A DNA stretch of 24,484 nucleotides from an uncultured Oscillibacter sp. (GCA_951800675.1 CATOKC010000043.1:1-24484); one strand, 5' to 3'; positions 1 through 8,253 are shown, counted from the first letter of the stretch. Notes: a model not told the origin generated them from the letters alone. Numbers and translations: made by a program.

Positions 1-52
1 CCGGGCAAACGCGGGGGCCGCTTTACCATTCACGGTATGTACCTTGGCGCGC
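1..52. other. Window edge downstream of the phosphoesterase gene
   Basis: This short stretch lies 3' of the leftward phosphoesterase gene. On the minus strand a small GC hairpin (GCGG-CCC-CCGC) is followed by GTTT, which could be a weak terminator, but the stem is only 4 bp and the window ends here. Nothing firmer is visible. Confidence 0.3.
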
Positions 53-2083
53 TTACGCCGCGGGGATCACCAGGACTTGCCCAATCTGGATGGAGGCGGG
101 GTCCTTGACGGAAGCCTTGTTGGCATTGTAGATGGCACCCCACTTGGTTCCGGTGCCATAGACCTCTTGGGCGATGCTCCAGAGGCAGTCCCCGGCCTTG
201 ACGGTGTAGTCACCCTCGGCGGCGGGGGCAGGAGCGGGAGCAGGCTCCTCAACGGGCTCCGGTTCGGGAGCGGGCTCCGGAGTCGGGGCGGGCTCCTCGG
301 CGGGCTCTTCCTCCAGAGGAGGCAGGACGCCCTCGGCCCGCAGGGCGGGACCGTTCAGGGAGGCGATGTTGGGGGTGCGGCCATCCTCGCTGGTGGGAAT
401 CTCAATCTCGCCCGCCCGGACCTTCTCATAGATCAGGTCCTTCTGGGGGTCGTCCAGGTCCGCGCCCACGATCTTCCAGTTGTTGTCCACCTCGGGCATC
501 AGGGGACCGTCCAGGGATTCCACGTACTCCGTGATCATATCCCGGACCGCGCCGCCCTCGTACACCACGTCCTCTTCATTGATGAGGCCCGCGGAGACCA
601 GGCCGCCGTAGCGGTAGTTGTTCAGGGCCAGGATCATGGTCTCGTCGTCAGTCATGGGGTGGCCCTTGTAGATCACGTTCTGGATGCGGGAGCCCACGGG
701 CTTGGAAATGTCAATCTCATAGTCCAGACCCGCAAACATATCGTAGTTGTACAGACGGATGTTGGGATTGAAGCTGATGGTCACGTCGCCGGGCTGGTAC
801 TGGTTGAAGAAGCTGCCCGCTTTTTCCTCCATGATGGCCTTCATCTGTTTCCCCGTGACCTTGACACCGTAGAGGGTGTTGTCGTACTTGTAGATTTTCA
901 CGCTGTCCCGGTGGAGGAAGGGTCCCTCCTGGAGGTTGCTGGTGGAGTCAAACAGGGCCGCCAGGGACACGTCGGCCCCGGCCCGCTCCATCTGGACCTT
1001 GTTCACCAGATCGGTGACCGCGTCGTCCTCCAGGACGGCGGTGGGGATGCCGGGGAGCACTTCCAGATTTTCGATGAAGGTCTTGCCCACCGTGCCCACC
1101 TGACGGGAGGCCAGCTCCAGGCTCTTCTCGTGGAGGTCCTTGACCTGGGCCAGGAACTCCGGGTCCGGGGTAGCTTCCGCGCAGTCCAGAAGCTCGCCCT
1201 CGGCCTTGTCCACGGCCCAGCCGCCGCCCTCGGCCTTGAGGGTCAGGGTGACCTTGCTGACAAATTCGCCGTTGCTGCTGGGCTCCAGGACGGGGATGCC
1301 CCCGATGGTCTCATTGACCTTGGCGTGGGCGTGGCCGATGAAGAGGGCGTCCATCCGGTCGCCGTATTTCTCGGCGACTTCCCGCATGCCCGCAACGCCG
1401 TACTCGCCGTCCAGGCCGTAGTGGACGGAGCCGATGATCACGTCGGCCTTGCCTTCCAGCTCGTCCAGAATCTTGCCGATTTCCTCATCGGGGTTTGTGA
1501 TTTTCATGTTGTCATAGTGGCTGGGGTCGGACTTCTCCCACTGGGGAATATGGGGCGCGTCCACGCCAAATACCGCCACCTTCACGCCGTCCACCTCGAA
1601 GATGTGATACGCGTCCAGCCAGCGGGACCCATCGGCCTTGTAGAAGTTGCCGCCCAGGGTTACGCCCTGGAACTCCTCAATCTCCCGAGTGGTGTACTTG
1701 AAGTCGAAGTTGAACTCGTGGTTGCCCAGTGTCCAGGCGTCGTACTTCAAGTAGTTCATAGCCGCAATCATGGGGTGGGGCACTTCGTCCAGGAATGCCT
1801 GGATGTAGTTGGCCTGTGTGGTGTCGCCGGTATCCAGCAAAAGCAGGTCCGGGTCCGCCTCCCGCTCCGCCTTGATGATGGCGGCGGCGTGGGCCATACT
1901 GGTTTTGACTTCCTTGTTGGAGGCATAGTCAAAGGGATTGACCATGCCGTGCAGGTCGCTGGTTTGCAGGATGGTGATGGTTTTGCCGCCCTCCTCCGCC
2001 GCCAGGGCGGGAACGGACAGCCCGGCCAGCATGGCCAGGACCAGCACCAGCGCCAGGAACTGTTTGCGCACGATGTTTCGCAT
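53..2083 (-). CDS. Secreted 5'-nucleotidase/UshA-type metallophosphoesterase with C-terminal LysM domain
   Basis: The 676-residue protein probably removes phosphate from nucleotides or related esters outside the cell. A signal peptide (about residues 1-29, ending ALA) leads into a metallophosphoesterase domain. Its metal-binding motifs are D43-x-H45, G86-D87, the GNHE motif near 120-123, H221 and the GHAH motif at 250-253. A 5'-nucleotidase C-terminal domain follows (about 310-550). A linker rich in Pro and Glu then leads to one LysM domain (about 626-676), which normally binds peptidoglycan, so the enzyme is inferred to sit on the cell wall. The ATG start is preceded by GGGAGGT at good spacing. 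Family members are known as 5'-nucleotidase, UDP-sugar hydrolase or 2',3'-cyclic phosphodiesterase. The exact substrate cannot be read from the sequence. Confidence 0.93.
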   Translation of the reverse strand: MRNIVRKQFLALVLVLAMLAGLSVPALAAEEGGKTITILQTSDLHGMVNPFDYASNKEVKTSMAHAAAIIKAEREADPDLLLLDTGDTTQANYIQAFLDEVPHPMIAAMNYLKYDAWTLGNHEFNFDFKYTTREIEEFQGVTLGGNFYKADGSRWLDAYHIFEVDGVKVAVFGVDAPHIPQWEKSDPSHYDNMKITNPDEEIGKILDELEGKADVIIGSVHYGLDGEYGVAGMREVAEKYGDRMDALFIGHAHAKVNETIGGIPVLEPSSNGEFVSKVTLTLKAEGGGWAVDKAEGELLDCAEATPDPEFLAQVKDLHEKSLELASRQVGTVGKTFIENLEVLPGIPTAVLEDDAVTDLVNKVQMERAGADVSLAALFDSTSNLQEGPFLHRDSVKIYKYDNTLYGVKVTGKQMKAIMEEKAGSFFNQYQPGDVTISFNPNIRLYNYDMFAGLDYEIDISKPVGSRIQNVIYKGHPMTDDETMILALNNYRYGGLVSAGLINEEDVVYEGGAVRDMITEYVESLDGPLMPEVDNNWKIVGADLDDPQKDLIYEKVRAGEIEIPTSEDGRTPNIASLNGPALRAEGVLPPLEEEPAEEPAPTPEPAPEPEPVEEPAPAPAPAAEGDYTVKAGDCLWSIAQEVYGTGTKWGAIYNANKASVKDPASIQIGQVLVIPAA

Positions 2084-2133
2084 AAAATGACCTCCCGTTT
2101 TTCATTTCCTTCCCCCGTACAGCAGGGGAGTTT

Positions 2134-2162
2134 ATTATACGACGGTTTCCGGCAACATGCAA
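2134..2162 (-). promoter_or_regulatory. Sigma-A promoter for the phosphoesterase gene
   Basis: On the minus strand TTGCAT (2157-2162) and a perfect TATAAT (2134-2139) are separated by 17 bp. Transcription would start near 2127 and give a leader of about 45 nt. That leader contains a small CCCC/GGGG hairpin (about 2115-2131) before the ribosome binding site. Confidence 0.75.
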
Positions 2163-2303
2163 TAGAGTCCAGGAAAGATTTTCACTCGCGTTTGGACAAT
2201 TGCAACAAAATAGCTGGCAATCCTTGTCAGCGCAAGGCCTTTCGCCGGAACACGGAGCTGTGGAATCCCTGACCTCGGCTCCGCTTTTTGGTAAAAATGA
2301 CGA
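2163..2303. other. Intergenic DNA between divergent promoters
   Basis: No gene is supported here. Two small inverted repeats are visible: CCTTG/CAAGG at 2222-2237 and CGGAGC/GCTCCG at 2253-2283, the latter followed by CTTTTTG on the plus strand. The second resembles a weak terminator with a 19-nt loop, but no plus-strand gene ends before it. Confidence 0.4.
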
Positions 2304-2332
2304 TTGACTTTATCCCTTTAAAGCTGTATAGT
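2304..2332 (+). promoter_or_regulatory. Sigma-A promoter for the ABC importer operon
   Basis: TTGACT (2304-2309) and TATAGT (2327-2332) are separated by exactly 17 bp. Both boxes match the consensus at five of six positions. The predicted start near 2339 leaves a leader of about 250 nt before the lipoprotein gene. Confidence 0.8.
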
Positions 2333-2338
2333 ACAAAA

Positions 2339-2591
2339 GCGTTAAGGCTGTTTACCTTTCTGACCTATCTGAGAGGAGCGTTATGCAATGGGTACGCGCA
2401 CTTCTTCCCTTCAAGGCGTCTATTTCCGCTTTACCAAGGTCCGCTATGCGGGCCGTTTTGAGCGTGGAACCAGACAGTCCGGCTGAACAGGCGCTTGCTT
2501 TTGGTGGAAGGCGGTCCTGTCTGCGGACGGGCCGCTTTTTATAATGAACCCTATAAATCCGCGCACACTATAGAACACAAGGAGATTGGAA
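2339..2591 (+). promoter_or_regulatory. Structured leader with two terminator-like hairpins (candidate attenuator)
   Basis: The long leader of the ABC importer mRNA holds two 7-bp GC hairpins. The first is GGTCCGC/GCGGGCC at 2438-2454, followed by GTTTTG. The second is GCGGTCC/GGGCCGC at 2511-2535, followed directly by TTTTT, and looks like an intrinsic terminator placed before the first gene. The 5' arm of hairpin 1 can pair with the 5' arm of hairpin 2 at six of seven positions, so the two could be alternative folds. Two overlapping short reading frames (ATG at 2383 and 2388) follow a GAGAGGAG site. The second runs for 32 codons and could be a leader peptide. No known riboswitch or complete T-box could be matched. 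Confidence 0.5.
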
Positions 2592-3632
2592 ATGATGAAG
2601 AAGAAATTACTCGCTCTTGTCCTGACCCTGGCCATGGCCCTGAGCCTCGCCGCCTGCGGCGGGGATTCCGCCGGTTCCGGAAACTCCGGCAATGACGCGC
2701 CGCCCGCCGAAACCCAGGAGCCCGCCGGCTCCACTTCCTCCGACGCCTCCGGCGAGACCTACAAAATCGGCATTTGCCAGCTGGCCCCCCACCCGGCCCT
2801 GGACGCCGCCACCGAGGGCTTTACCGACGCGGTGAACGCCCTGCTCCCCGGCCAGGTGGAACTCGATCCCCAGAACGCCGCGGGTGACACCCCCACCTGC
2901 GCCACCATTATCAACGGCTTTGTCTCCGGAGGCGTGGACCTGATCATGGCCAACGCCACCGCGCCCCTCCAGGCCGCCGCCTCCGCCACCAGTGACATTC
3001 CCGTCCTGGGCACCTCCATCACCGAGTACGGCGTGGCCCTGGGCATCGACAACTTCTCCGGCGTCGTGGGCTCTAACGTCTCCGGCACCTCCGACCTTGC
3101 TCCCCTGGACCAGCAGGCCCAGATGATCCAGGAGTGGTACCCCGACGCCAAGACCGTGGGTCTGGTCTTCTGCTCCGCCGAGCCTAACAGCCAGTATCAA
3201 GTGGACAATGTCCAGAGCTACCTGGAGGACATGGGCTACGCCTGCACCCAGTTCCCCTTCTCCGACACCAACGACATGGCCTCCGTGGTCCAGAGTGCCG
3301 CGGATGCCTCCGACGTGCTGTATGTCCCCACGGACAACACGGCGGCAAACAACGCCGGAATCATTGACAACATCTGCCGGGGCGTGAAGCCCGTCTTTGC
3401 CGGGGAAGAAGGCATCTGCGGCGGCTGCGGCGTGGCCACCCTGTCCATCAGCTACTATGACATCGGCTACAAGACTGGCGAAATGGCGGTGGACATCCTG
3501 ACCGGCAAGGCCCAGGTCTCCGAAATGGCCATTGAGTACGCGCCCCAATTTGTCAAGAAGTACAACCCCGCTATCTGCGAGGCCCTGGGCCTCACCGCTC
3601 CCGAGGGCTACGAGGCCATTGCCACCGAGTAA
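2592..3632 (+). CDS. ABC importer substrate-binding lipoprotein (PF04392/TrpX-like)
   Basis: This is a 346-residue solute-binding lipoprotein. The signal peptide ends in a lipobox (SLAAC, Cys22), followed by a Gly/Ser/Ala/Pro linker and a two-lobed periplasmic-binding-protein-like domain beginning with YKIGICQLAPHPALD. This start of the mature domain is typical of the ABC_sub_bind family (PF04392). Characterised relatives in Gram-positive bacteria bind aromatic amino acids (TrpX of streptococci and a tyrosine-binding lipoprotein of Clostridioides difficile), so an amino acid is the best guess for the ligand. The ATG at 2592 is chosen over an upstream in-frame TTG because AAGGAG (2579-2584) is 7 nt before it. 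It is the first gene of a three-gene importer operon under the promoter at 2304-2332. Confidence 0.92.
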   Translation: MMKKKLLALVLTLAMALSLAACGGDSAGSGNSGNDAPPAETQEPAGSTSSDASGETYKIGICQLAPHPALDAATEGFTDAVNALLPGQVELDPQNAAGDTPTCATIINGFVSGGVDLIMANATAPLQAAASATSDIPVLGTSITEYGVALGIDNFSGVVGSNVSGTSDLAPLDQQAQMIQEWYPDAKTVGLVFCSAEPNSQYQVDNVQSYLEDMGYACTQFPFSDTNDMASVVQSAADASDVLYVPTDNTAANNAGIIDNICRGVKPVFAGEEGICGGCGVATLSISYYDIGYKTGEMAVDILTGKAQVSEMAIEYAPQFVKKYNPAICEALGLTAPEGYEAIATE

Positions 3633-3656
3633 GACAATCAGAGAGAGGGTTCCATC

Positions 3657-4607
3657 ATGCTGACTTTCCTCAACGCCCTGCCCGGGGCCGTGTCCCAGGG
3701 CTTAATCTGGGGCGTCATGGCCATTGGCGTTTACCTGACCTATAAGATTCTGGACATCGCCGATCTGACTGTGGACGGCTCCTTCTGCACCGGCGGCGCG
3801 GTCTTTGTCATGCTCTTCACCGCCGGGGTCAACGTCTGGGCGGCCATGCTGGCCGCCACGCTGGCGGGTATGCTGGCGGGGCTGGTGACGGGACTCCTGA
3901 ATACCCAGTGCGGCATCCCCGCCATTCTGGCGGGCATCCTGACCCAGCTGGGGCTGTACTCCGTCAACATGTCCATTATGGATTTCAAGGCCTCCGTGGC
4001 CCTCAACGTCACCCAGGTGGACACGCTGGAAAAGCTGCTGGTCTCCCTGCGCTTTGTCCAGGGGGCCATCCGGGGGGACTTCCCCCTCTGGCGGCATCCC
4101 ATTTTGGTGGTGGGCCTGTTCACCGTGGGTCTCATCGCCCTGCTGTACGGCTTCTTTGGCACGGAGTTGGGCTGCGCCCTCCGGGCCACGGGCTCCAACG
4201 GCAGTATGGCCCGGGCCCAGGGCATCAACACCGACTTTTGCAAGGTGCTGGGCCTGATGATTTCCAACGGCCTGGTGGCCCTCTCCGGGGCCCTGCTCTG
4301 CCAGTATAACGGGGCCAATGAGATCAACGTGGGCCGGGGCGCCATCGTCATCGGGCTGGCGGCGGTGATCATCGGGCAGGTGCTCTTTGGTAAGCTGTTC
4401 CGCAACTTCGCGCTGAAGCTGCTGGCGGTGTCCATCGGGGCCATCCTCTATTACATCGTCATCCAGGCGGTGCTGGCCATGGGCCTGAACCCCAACTATT
4501 TGAAGCTCCTCTCCGCGCTGGTGGTGGCGATGTTCCTCTCCCTGCCCTACTGGAAGGGGAAGTATTTCCACGCCAAGGTCAAGACGGGAGGCGCCAGCCA
4601 TGCTTGA
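3657..4607 (+). CDS. ABC importer permease (TrpY-like, BPD_transp_2 type)
   Basis: This 316-residue integral membrane protein is the channel subunit of the importer. About eight to nine hydrophobic segments are visible, and the stretch YKILDIADLTVDGSF near residues 24-38 is characteristic of the permeases paired with PF04392 binding proteins. The GCALRATGSN stretch near residue 177 fits the cytoplasmic loop that contacts the ATPase in the branched-chain-amino-acid permease superfamily. A GAGAGAGGG ribosome site precedes the ATG, 24 nt after the lipoprotein stop. Its end overlaps the ATPase start by 8 nt (ATGCTTGA), which implies translational coupling. The ligand is shared with the lipoprotein and is unknown. 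Confidence 0.92.
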   Translation: MLTFLNALPGAVSQGLIWGVMAIGVYLTYKILDIADLTVDGSFCTGGAVFVMLFTAGVNVWAAMLAATLAGMLAGLVTGLLNTQCGIPAILAGILTQLGLYSVNMSIMDFKASVALNVTQVDTLEKLLVSLRFVQGAIRGDFPLWRHPILVVGLFTVGLIALLYGFFGTELGCALRATGSNGSMARAQGINTDFCKVLGLMISNGLVALSGALLCQYNGANEINVGRGAIVIGLAAVIIGQVLFGKLFRNFALKLLAVSIGAILYYIVIQAVLAMGLNPNYLKLLSALVVAMFLSLPYWKGKYFHAKVKTGGASHA

Positions 4608-5394
4608 GATCAAAGACATCTGGAAGGTATTCAACGCCGGGACGGTCAACGAAAAGCAGGCCCTCCGAGGCGTGAGCCTGACGCTGAGCGACGGGGACTT
4701 CTGCACCGTCATCGGCGGCAACGGGGCGGGCAAATCCACCATGCTCAACGCCGTGGCGGGGACCTGGGCCGTAGACGGCGGGTCCATCTCCATCGGCGGG
4801 GTGGACGTGACCCATCTGCCGGACTACAAGCGGGCCCCTTATATCGGCCGGGTCTTTCAGGACCCCATGCTGGGCACCGCGCCCACCATGCAGATTCTGG
4901 AGAATCTGGCCCTGGCGGCCCGCAGGGGCCAGCGCCGGGGCCTCCGCTGGGGCGTGACCAAGGCGGAGAAGGACCAGTATCAGGAGATGCTGAAAAACCT
5001 GGACCTGGGACTGGAGGACCGTCTGACCAGCAAGGTGGGCCTCCTCTCCGGCGGCCAGCGGCAGGCGCTGACGCTGCTGATGGCCTCCTTAAAAAAGCCC
5101 AAGCTGCTGCTGCTGGACGAGCACACCGCCGCCCTGGACCCCAAGACGGCGGCCAAGGTGCTGGAGCTGTCGGACCGCATTGTGGCGGAGAACCGTCTCA
5201 CCACCATGATGGTCACCCACAATATGAAAGACGCCATCCAGCACGGAAACCGGCTTATCATGATGTACGACGGAAAAATCGTGATCGACGTCTCCGGCGA
5301 GGAGAAGAAAAAGCTGACGGTTCCTCAGCTGCTGGAGCTGTTCAACAAGGTCAGCGGCTCTGACGAGGCGGACGACAAGCTGCTGCTGTCGTAA
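4600..5394 (+). CDS. ABC importer ATP-binding protein (TrpZ-like)
   Basis: This 264-residue ABC ATPase powers the importer. Visible motifs are Walker A GGNGAGKST (39-47), the Q-loop Gln near 87, the signature LSGGQ (149-153), Walker B LLLLDE (169-174) and the H-loop His near 207. Length and layout are normal for a single ABC domain. It starts inside the permease gene (8-nt overlap) and is the last gene before a strong terminator, so the lipoprotein, permease and ATPase form one complete import system. Confidence 0.95.
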   Translation: MLEIKDIWKVFNAGTVNEKQALRGVSLTLSDGDFCTVIGGNGAGKSTMLNAVAGTWAVDGGSISIGGVDVTHLPDYKRAPYIGRVFQDPMLGTAPTMQILENLALAARRGQRRGLRWGVTKAEKDQYQEMLKNLDLGLEDRLTSKVGLLSGGQRQALTLLMASLKKPKLLLLDEHTAALDPKTAAKVLELSDRIVAENRLTTMMVTHNMKDAIQHGNRLIMMYDGKIVIDVSGEEKKKLTVPQLLELFNKVSGSDEADDKLLLS

Positions 5395-5401
5395 AAACCA
5401 A

Positions 5402-5431
5402 GCGGCGGGGCAAAAGCCCCGCCGCCTTTTT
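5402..5431 (+). terminator. Intrinsic terminator of the ABC importer operon
   Basis: A perfect 10-bp GC stem (5402-5411 with 5416-5425) with an AAAA loop is followed by CTTTTT. It lies 7 nt after the ATPase stop and only 25 nt before the next start codon. The next gene therefore either depends on read-through or has a promoter hidden in this region. Confidence 0.92.
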
Positions 5432-5455
5432 CACAACGATGGAAAGGGGTATCCC

Positions 5456-6301
5456 ATGAAACTGATTACCTGTCTTTACAAGGGCGAGGAGCGCGTGGGC
5501 GCGCTGACGGAGGAAGGTGTGGCCTTTCTGCCCTATCCGGACATGAACGCCCTGATCGAGGACGCTTCTCCGTCGGCTGCCGCCCTCACCCCCACCGCCA
5601 AACCCGTTCCCTTGGAGGACGTGAAGCTTTTGGCCCCCATTCCCCGGCCCCGGCAGGATGTAATCTGCCTGGGAATGAACTACCGGGACCACGAGCGGGA
5701 GGCCGTCAAGTACGACGCGGAGGCCTTCGCCAAGGGCAAGCCCACGGCGGTTTATTTCTCCAAGCGTGTCTCCCGGGCCGGGGACCCGGAAGGAACCATT
5801 CCCCGGTATGAGGGATTGGTGGAGCGTCTGGACTATGAATCGGAGCTGGCGGTGATTATCGGAAAAACCGCCAAACACGTGAAGGCGGAGGAGGCCGGGA
5901 AATACGTCTTTGGCTACACCGTCCTCAACGACGTGTCCGCCCGGGATCTCCAGACCGGGCACAAGCAATGGTACTTCGGCAAGGGCCTGGACGGCTTTAC
6001 CCCTATGGGCCCCTGCATTCTCACCGCCGGCGAAACCGCCTTCCCTCCAGCTCTGGACATCTCCTGCCGGATCAATGGCGAGCTTCGCCAGCACTCCAAC
6101 ACCGCTTTGCTGGTTCACAGCATCCCGGAGATCATCGCGGAGCTCTCCGCCGGAATGACGTTGCTGCCGGGGACCATCATCGCCACCGGCACGCCGGCGG
6201 GCGTGGGCATGGGCCTCGACCCGCCGAAGTTTTTACAGGCCGGCGATATCGTAGCCTGCGCCATCCAGGGTATCGGAACCCTGCGAAGCACGGTTCGCTG
6301 A
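5456..6301 (+). CDS. Fumarylacetoacetate hydrolase (FAH) family protein
   Basis: This 281-residue protein has the FAH catalytic fold, whose members hydrolyse or decarboxylate C-C bonds of beta-keto acids using a divalent metal. Visible features are the CLGMNYRDHERE segment (71-82), the metal ligands E128-x-E130 in DYESEL, D159 in the LND segment, the GKGLDGFTPMGP loop (175-186) and the GTPAGVGMG loop near residue 250. An N-terminal lid domain of about 55 residues precedes the core, as is common in this family. Bacterial relatives include acylpyruvate hydrolases, oxaloacetate decarboxylases and 2-hydroxyhepta-2,4-diene-1,7-dioate isomerases. The sequence does not decide between them. An AAAGGGG site precedes the ATG. 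Confidence 0.92.
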   Translation: MKLITCLYKGEERVGALTEEGVAFLPYPDMNALIEDASPSAAALTPTAKPVPLEDVKLLAPIPRPRQDVICLGMNYRDHEREAVKYDAEAFAKGKPTAVYFSKRVSRAGDPEGTIPRYEGLVERLDYESELAVIIGKTAKHVKAEEAGKYVFGYTVLNDVSARDLQTGHKQWYFGKGLDGFTPMGPCILTAGETAFPPALDISCRINGELRQHSNTALLVHSIPEIIAELSAGMTLLPGTIIATGTPAGVGMGLDPPKFLQAGDIVACAIQGIGTLRSTVR

Positions 6302-6319
6302 GTAACCACAGCAGTCCTG

Positions 6320-6351
6320 TGAGGCCGGACGGCATACGCTGTCCGGCCTCA
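6320..6351 (+). terminator. Terminator after the FAH-family gene
   Basis: An 11-bp perfect stem (6320-6330 with 6341-6351) with a 10-nt loop is followed by GTTTCTG. The T-run is short, so termination may be partial. The rest of the gap to 6476 shows no convincing promoter for the GH18 gene. Confidence 0.75.
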
Positions 6352-6476
6352 GTTTCTGCCTGGACTTCCAGAACCTGTTCCTTGCTCCGGTGGGGGAACC
6401 CGCGGTAAAATGGGGTGTATGATTTGTCAAACGATTTTGTAATACGCTTTTATTTTCAATGAAGGAGTCTGGAGCG

Positions 6477-8177
6477 ATGCGGAAACTACGTCGTTTTTAT
6501 CCATTGGCCTCGCTGTTGGTCCTGCTGCTGTCTATGGCGGGGCCCCATTGGGTCTCCGCCGCCGGAGCGGAGAGCGCAGGGGAGGCGGTGGGGTATTACG
6601 CCTCCTGGGCCGCTTCCCAGGGCTATACGCCGGACAAGCTCCCGGCGGAACAGTTCACCCAGATCAACTACGCCTTCGCCAAAATTGAGAGCGGCAGGGC
6701 GGCTCTTGGGGACCCGGCGCGGGACGGAAAAAACCTCCGGGAGCTAACGGCCCTGCGGCGGCGGAATCCAAATTTGAAGCTCGTACTCTCTCTGGGCGGC
6801 TGGGACGACTCCGCCGGATTTTCCGACGCGGCAGCTTCCGCGGAAAGCCGGAAGCTCTTTGCCCGGTCCTGTGTGGACCTGCTCCTGGCACACGATCTGG
6901 ACGGCGTGGACCTGGATTGGGAGTATCCCGTCTCCGGCGGGGCCCCCGGCGCGGTTCACCGGCCCCAGGACAAGGAGAACTTTACCCTCTTGCTCCGGGA
7001 GCTCCGGCAGGCTCTGGACCGGCAGGGACGGCGGGACGGAAAGCAATACGTTCTCTCCATCGCCGGGGCGGTAAGCGGGGGCTATCTGAACAGCATTGAG
7101 CCCCAGGCGGTGGCGGAGACCGTGGACCACATTTTTCTCATGGCCTATGACCTTCACGGTCCCTGGGATGCCTCGGCGGACTTCAACGCCCCTCTCTACG
7201 CCCCCTCGGACGGTCCGCCCCGATACCGCGCCAGCGTGGACGACGGCATTTCCGCCTGGCTGGGCCGCGGCGTTCCAGCGGAGAAGCTGGTGCTGGGAAT
7301 GCCGCTGTACGGGTACATATACCAGGGGGTTTCCAGCCGGAACAGCGGGCTGTACCAGCCTTATGAAAACGCCAAATCCGTCTCCTGGGACAAGGTGAAG
7401 AGCACGTATCTGAACCAGCCTGCCTACCGGCAGCTCCGGCATCAGGAAGCGGAAGTCCCCTATCTTTACGGAAACCGCTCCTTCCTCTCCTACGACGACC
7501 CAACCTCCATCGCCGCCAAAGCGGAGCTGGCCCGGCGGCGGGGTCTGAGGGGCGTGGGCTTCTGGGAGCTGTCTCAGGACCAATCCGGAGACCTGATTCA
7601 AAGTGCCTGGGCCGCCTGGAACCAAAGACGTTTCCAAGACGTGCCCCAGGACGCCTGGTACGCCGGAGCCGTGGAGCGGGTCTGCGCCGCCGGTTTGATG
7701 AACGGCACAAGCCCGACGGCCTTCTCCCCCGGCGGTACGGTGACCCGGGGGCAGATTGCCGCCATCCTCTACCGGCTGGCGGGAGAGCCCGTTGTCCGGG
7801 GCTCTTCGTTCTCCGATGTGCCCGCCTCCGCCTATTACAGTAAAGCGGTGACCTGGGCGGCCCGGCGGGGTATCGCGGAGGGCTTTTATGACGGGACCTT
7901 CCGCCCCGATCTTCCGGTGAGCCGCCAGCAGTTATCCGCCATTCTCTGGCGGTATGCCAAGCTGGAGAACGCGGACAGCGGCGCCCGGGCCTCTCTTCTG
8001 GGCTTTCCAGACTCCGGCGAGGTAAGCGCCTACGCCGAGGAAGCCATGCGATGGGTCCTGGCGGAGGGCATTTTGCGTGGGACTAAAGACGGAACCCTCC
8101 AACCCCAGGGCCGGGCCGCTCGGGGGCAGACCGCCGTTCTGCTGGAGCGGTTTCAGGAATTGCTGGAGCAGAAATGA
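6477..8177 (+). CDS. Secreted GH18 chitinase-type glycosidase with three SLH domains
   Basis: This 566-residue surface enzyme has a signal peptide (about 1-29), a GH18 TIM-barrel domain (about 36-385) and three S-layer homology repeats (about 388-431, 447-490 and 512-555). The family motif D-G-x-D-x-D-W-E is present at 142-149, with E149 the expected catalytic acid. SLGGW (105-109) is the other conserved barrel strand. GH18 enzymes cleave beta-1,4 bonds in chitin or peptidoglycan-type GlcNAc polymers. The SLH repeats should hold the enzyme on the cell wall next to the S-layer. The ATG at 6477 is preferred over ATG 6459 because AAGGAG (6462-6467) lies between them with 9-nt spacing. Chitinase and cell-wall hydrolase roles cannot be separated from the sequence. 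Confidence 0.92.
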   Translation: MRKLRRFYPLASLLVLLLSMAGPHWVSAAGAESAGEAVGYYASWAASQGYTPDKLPAEQFTQINYAFAKIESGRAALGDPARDGKNLRELTALRRRNPNLKLVLSLGGWDDSAGFSDAAASAESRKLFARSCVDLLLAHDLDGVDLDWEYPVSGGAPGAVHRPQDKENFTLLLRELRQALDRQGRRDGKQYVLSIAGAVSGGYLNSIEPQAVAETVDHIFLMAYDLHGPWDASADFNAPLYAPSDGPPRYRASVDDGISAWLGRGVPAEKLVLGMPLYGYIYQGVSSRNSGLYQPYENAKSVSWDKVKSTYLNQPAYRQLRHQEAEVPYLYGNRSFLSYDDPTSIAAKAELARRRGLRGVGFWELSQDQSGDLIQSAWAAWNQRRFQDVPQDAWYAGAVERVCAAGLMNGTSPTAFSPGGTVTRGQIAAILYRLAGEPVVRGSSFSDVPASAYYSKAVTWAARRGIAEGFYDGTFRPDLPVSRQQLSAILWRYAKLENADSGARASLLGFPDSGEVSAYAEEAMRWVLAEGILRGTKDGTLQPQGRAARGQTAVLLERFQELLEQK

Positions 8178-8179
8178 AA

Positions 8180-8207
8180 GGCAGGGGCGAAAGCCCTTGC
8201 CTCTTTT
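8180..8207 (+). terminator. Intrinsic terminator of the GH18-SLH gene
   Basis: A 9-bp stem with one G-T pair (8180-8188 with 8193-8201) and a GAAA loop is followed by TCTTTTT. It begins 3 nt after the stop codon. Confidence 0.88.
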
Positions 8208-8225
8208 TGCCGGAGCTGGTATACT
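8197..8225 (+). promoter_or_regulatory. Promoter for the barnase-barstar pair, overlapping the upstream terminator
   Basis: TTGCCT (8197-8202) and an extended -10 (TGG then TATACT, 8220-8225) are separated by 17 bp. The -35 box lies within the 3' arm of the terminator stem. Transcription would start near 8232, about 22 nt before the barnase start codon. Confidence 0.65.
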
Positions 8226-8253
8226 GTCTCCATCAACAGAAAGGATGATGACG

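Noticed and set aside
44..2272. A 742-codon open frame antisense to the phosphoesterase gene
   Set aside because: It lacks recognisable motifs, while the opposite strand encodes a complete enzyme with signal peptide, catalytic motifs and LysM domain.
2339..2591. Complete T-box riboswitch in the ABC importer leader
   Set aside because: Only GGTGGAA resembles the T-box core. The following CCGCG is absent, the terminator arms do not include the T-box sequence and no Stem I motifs were recognised.
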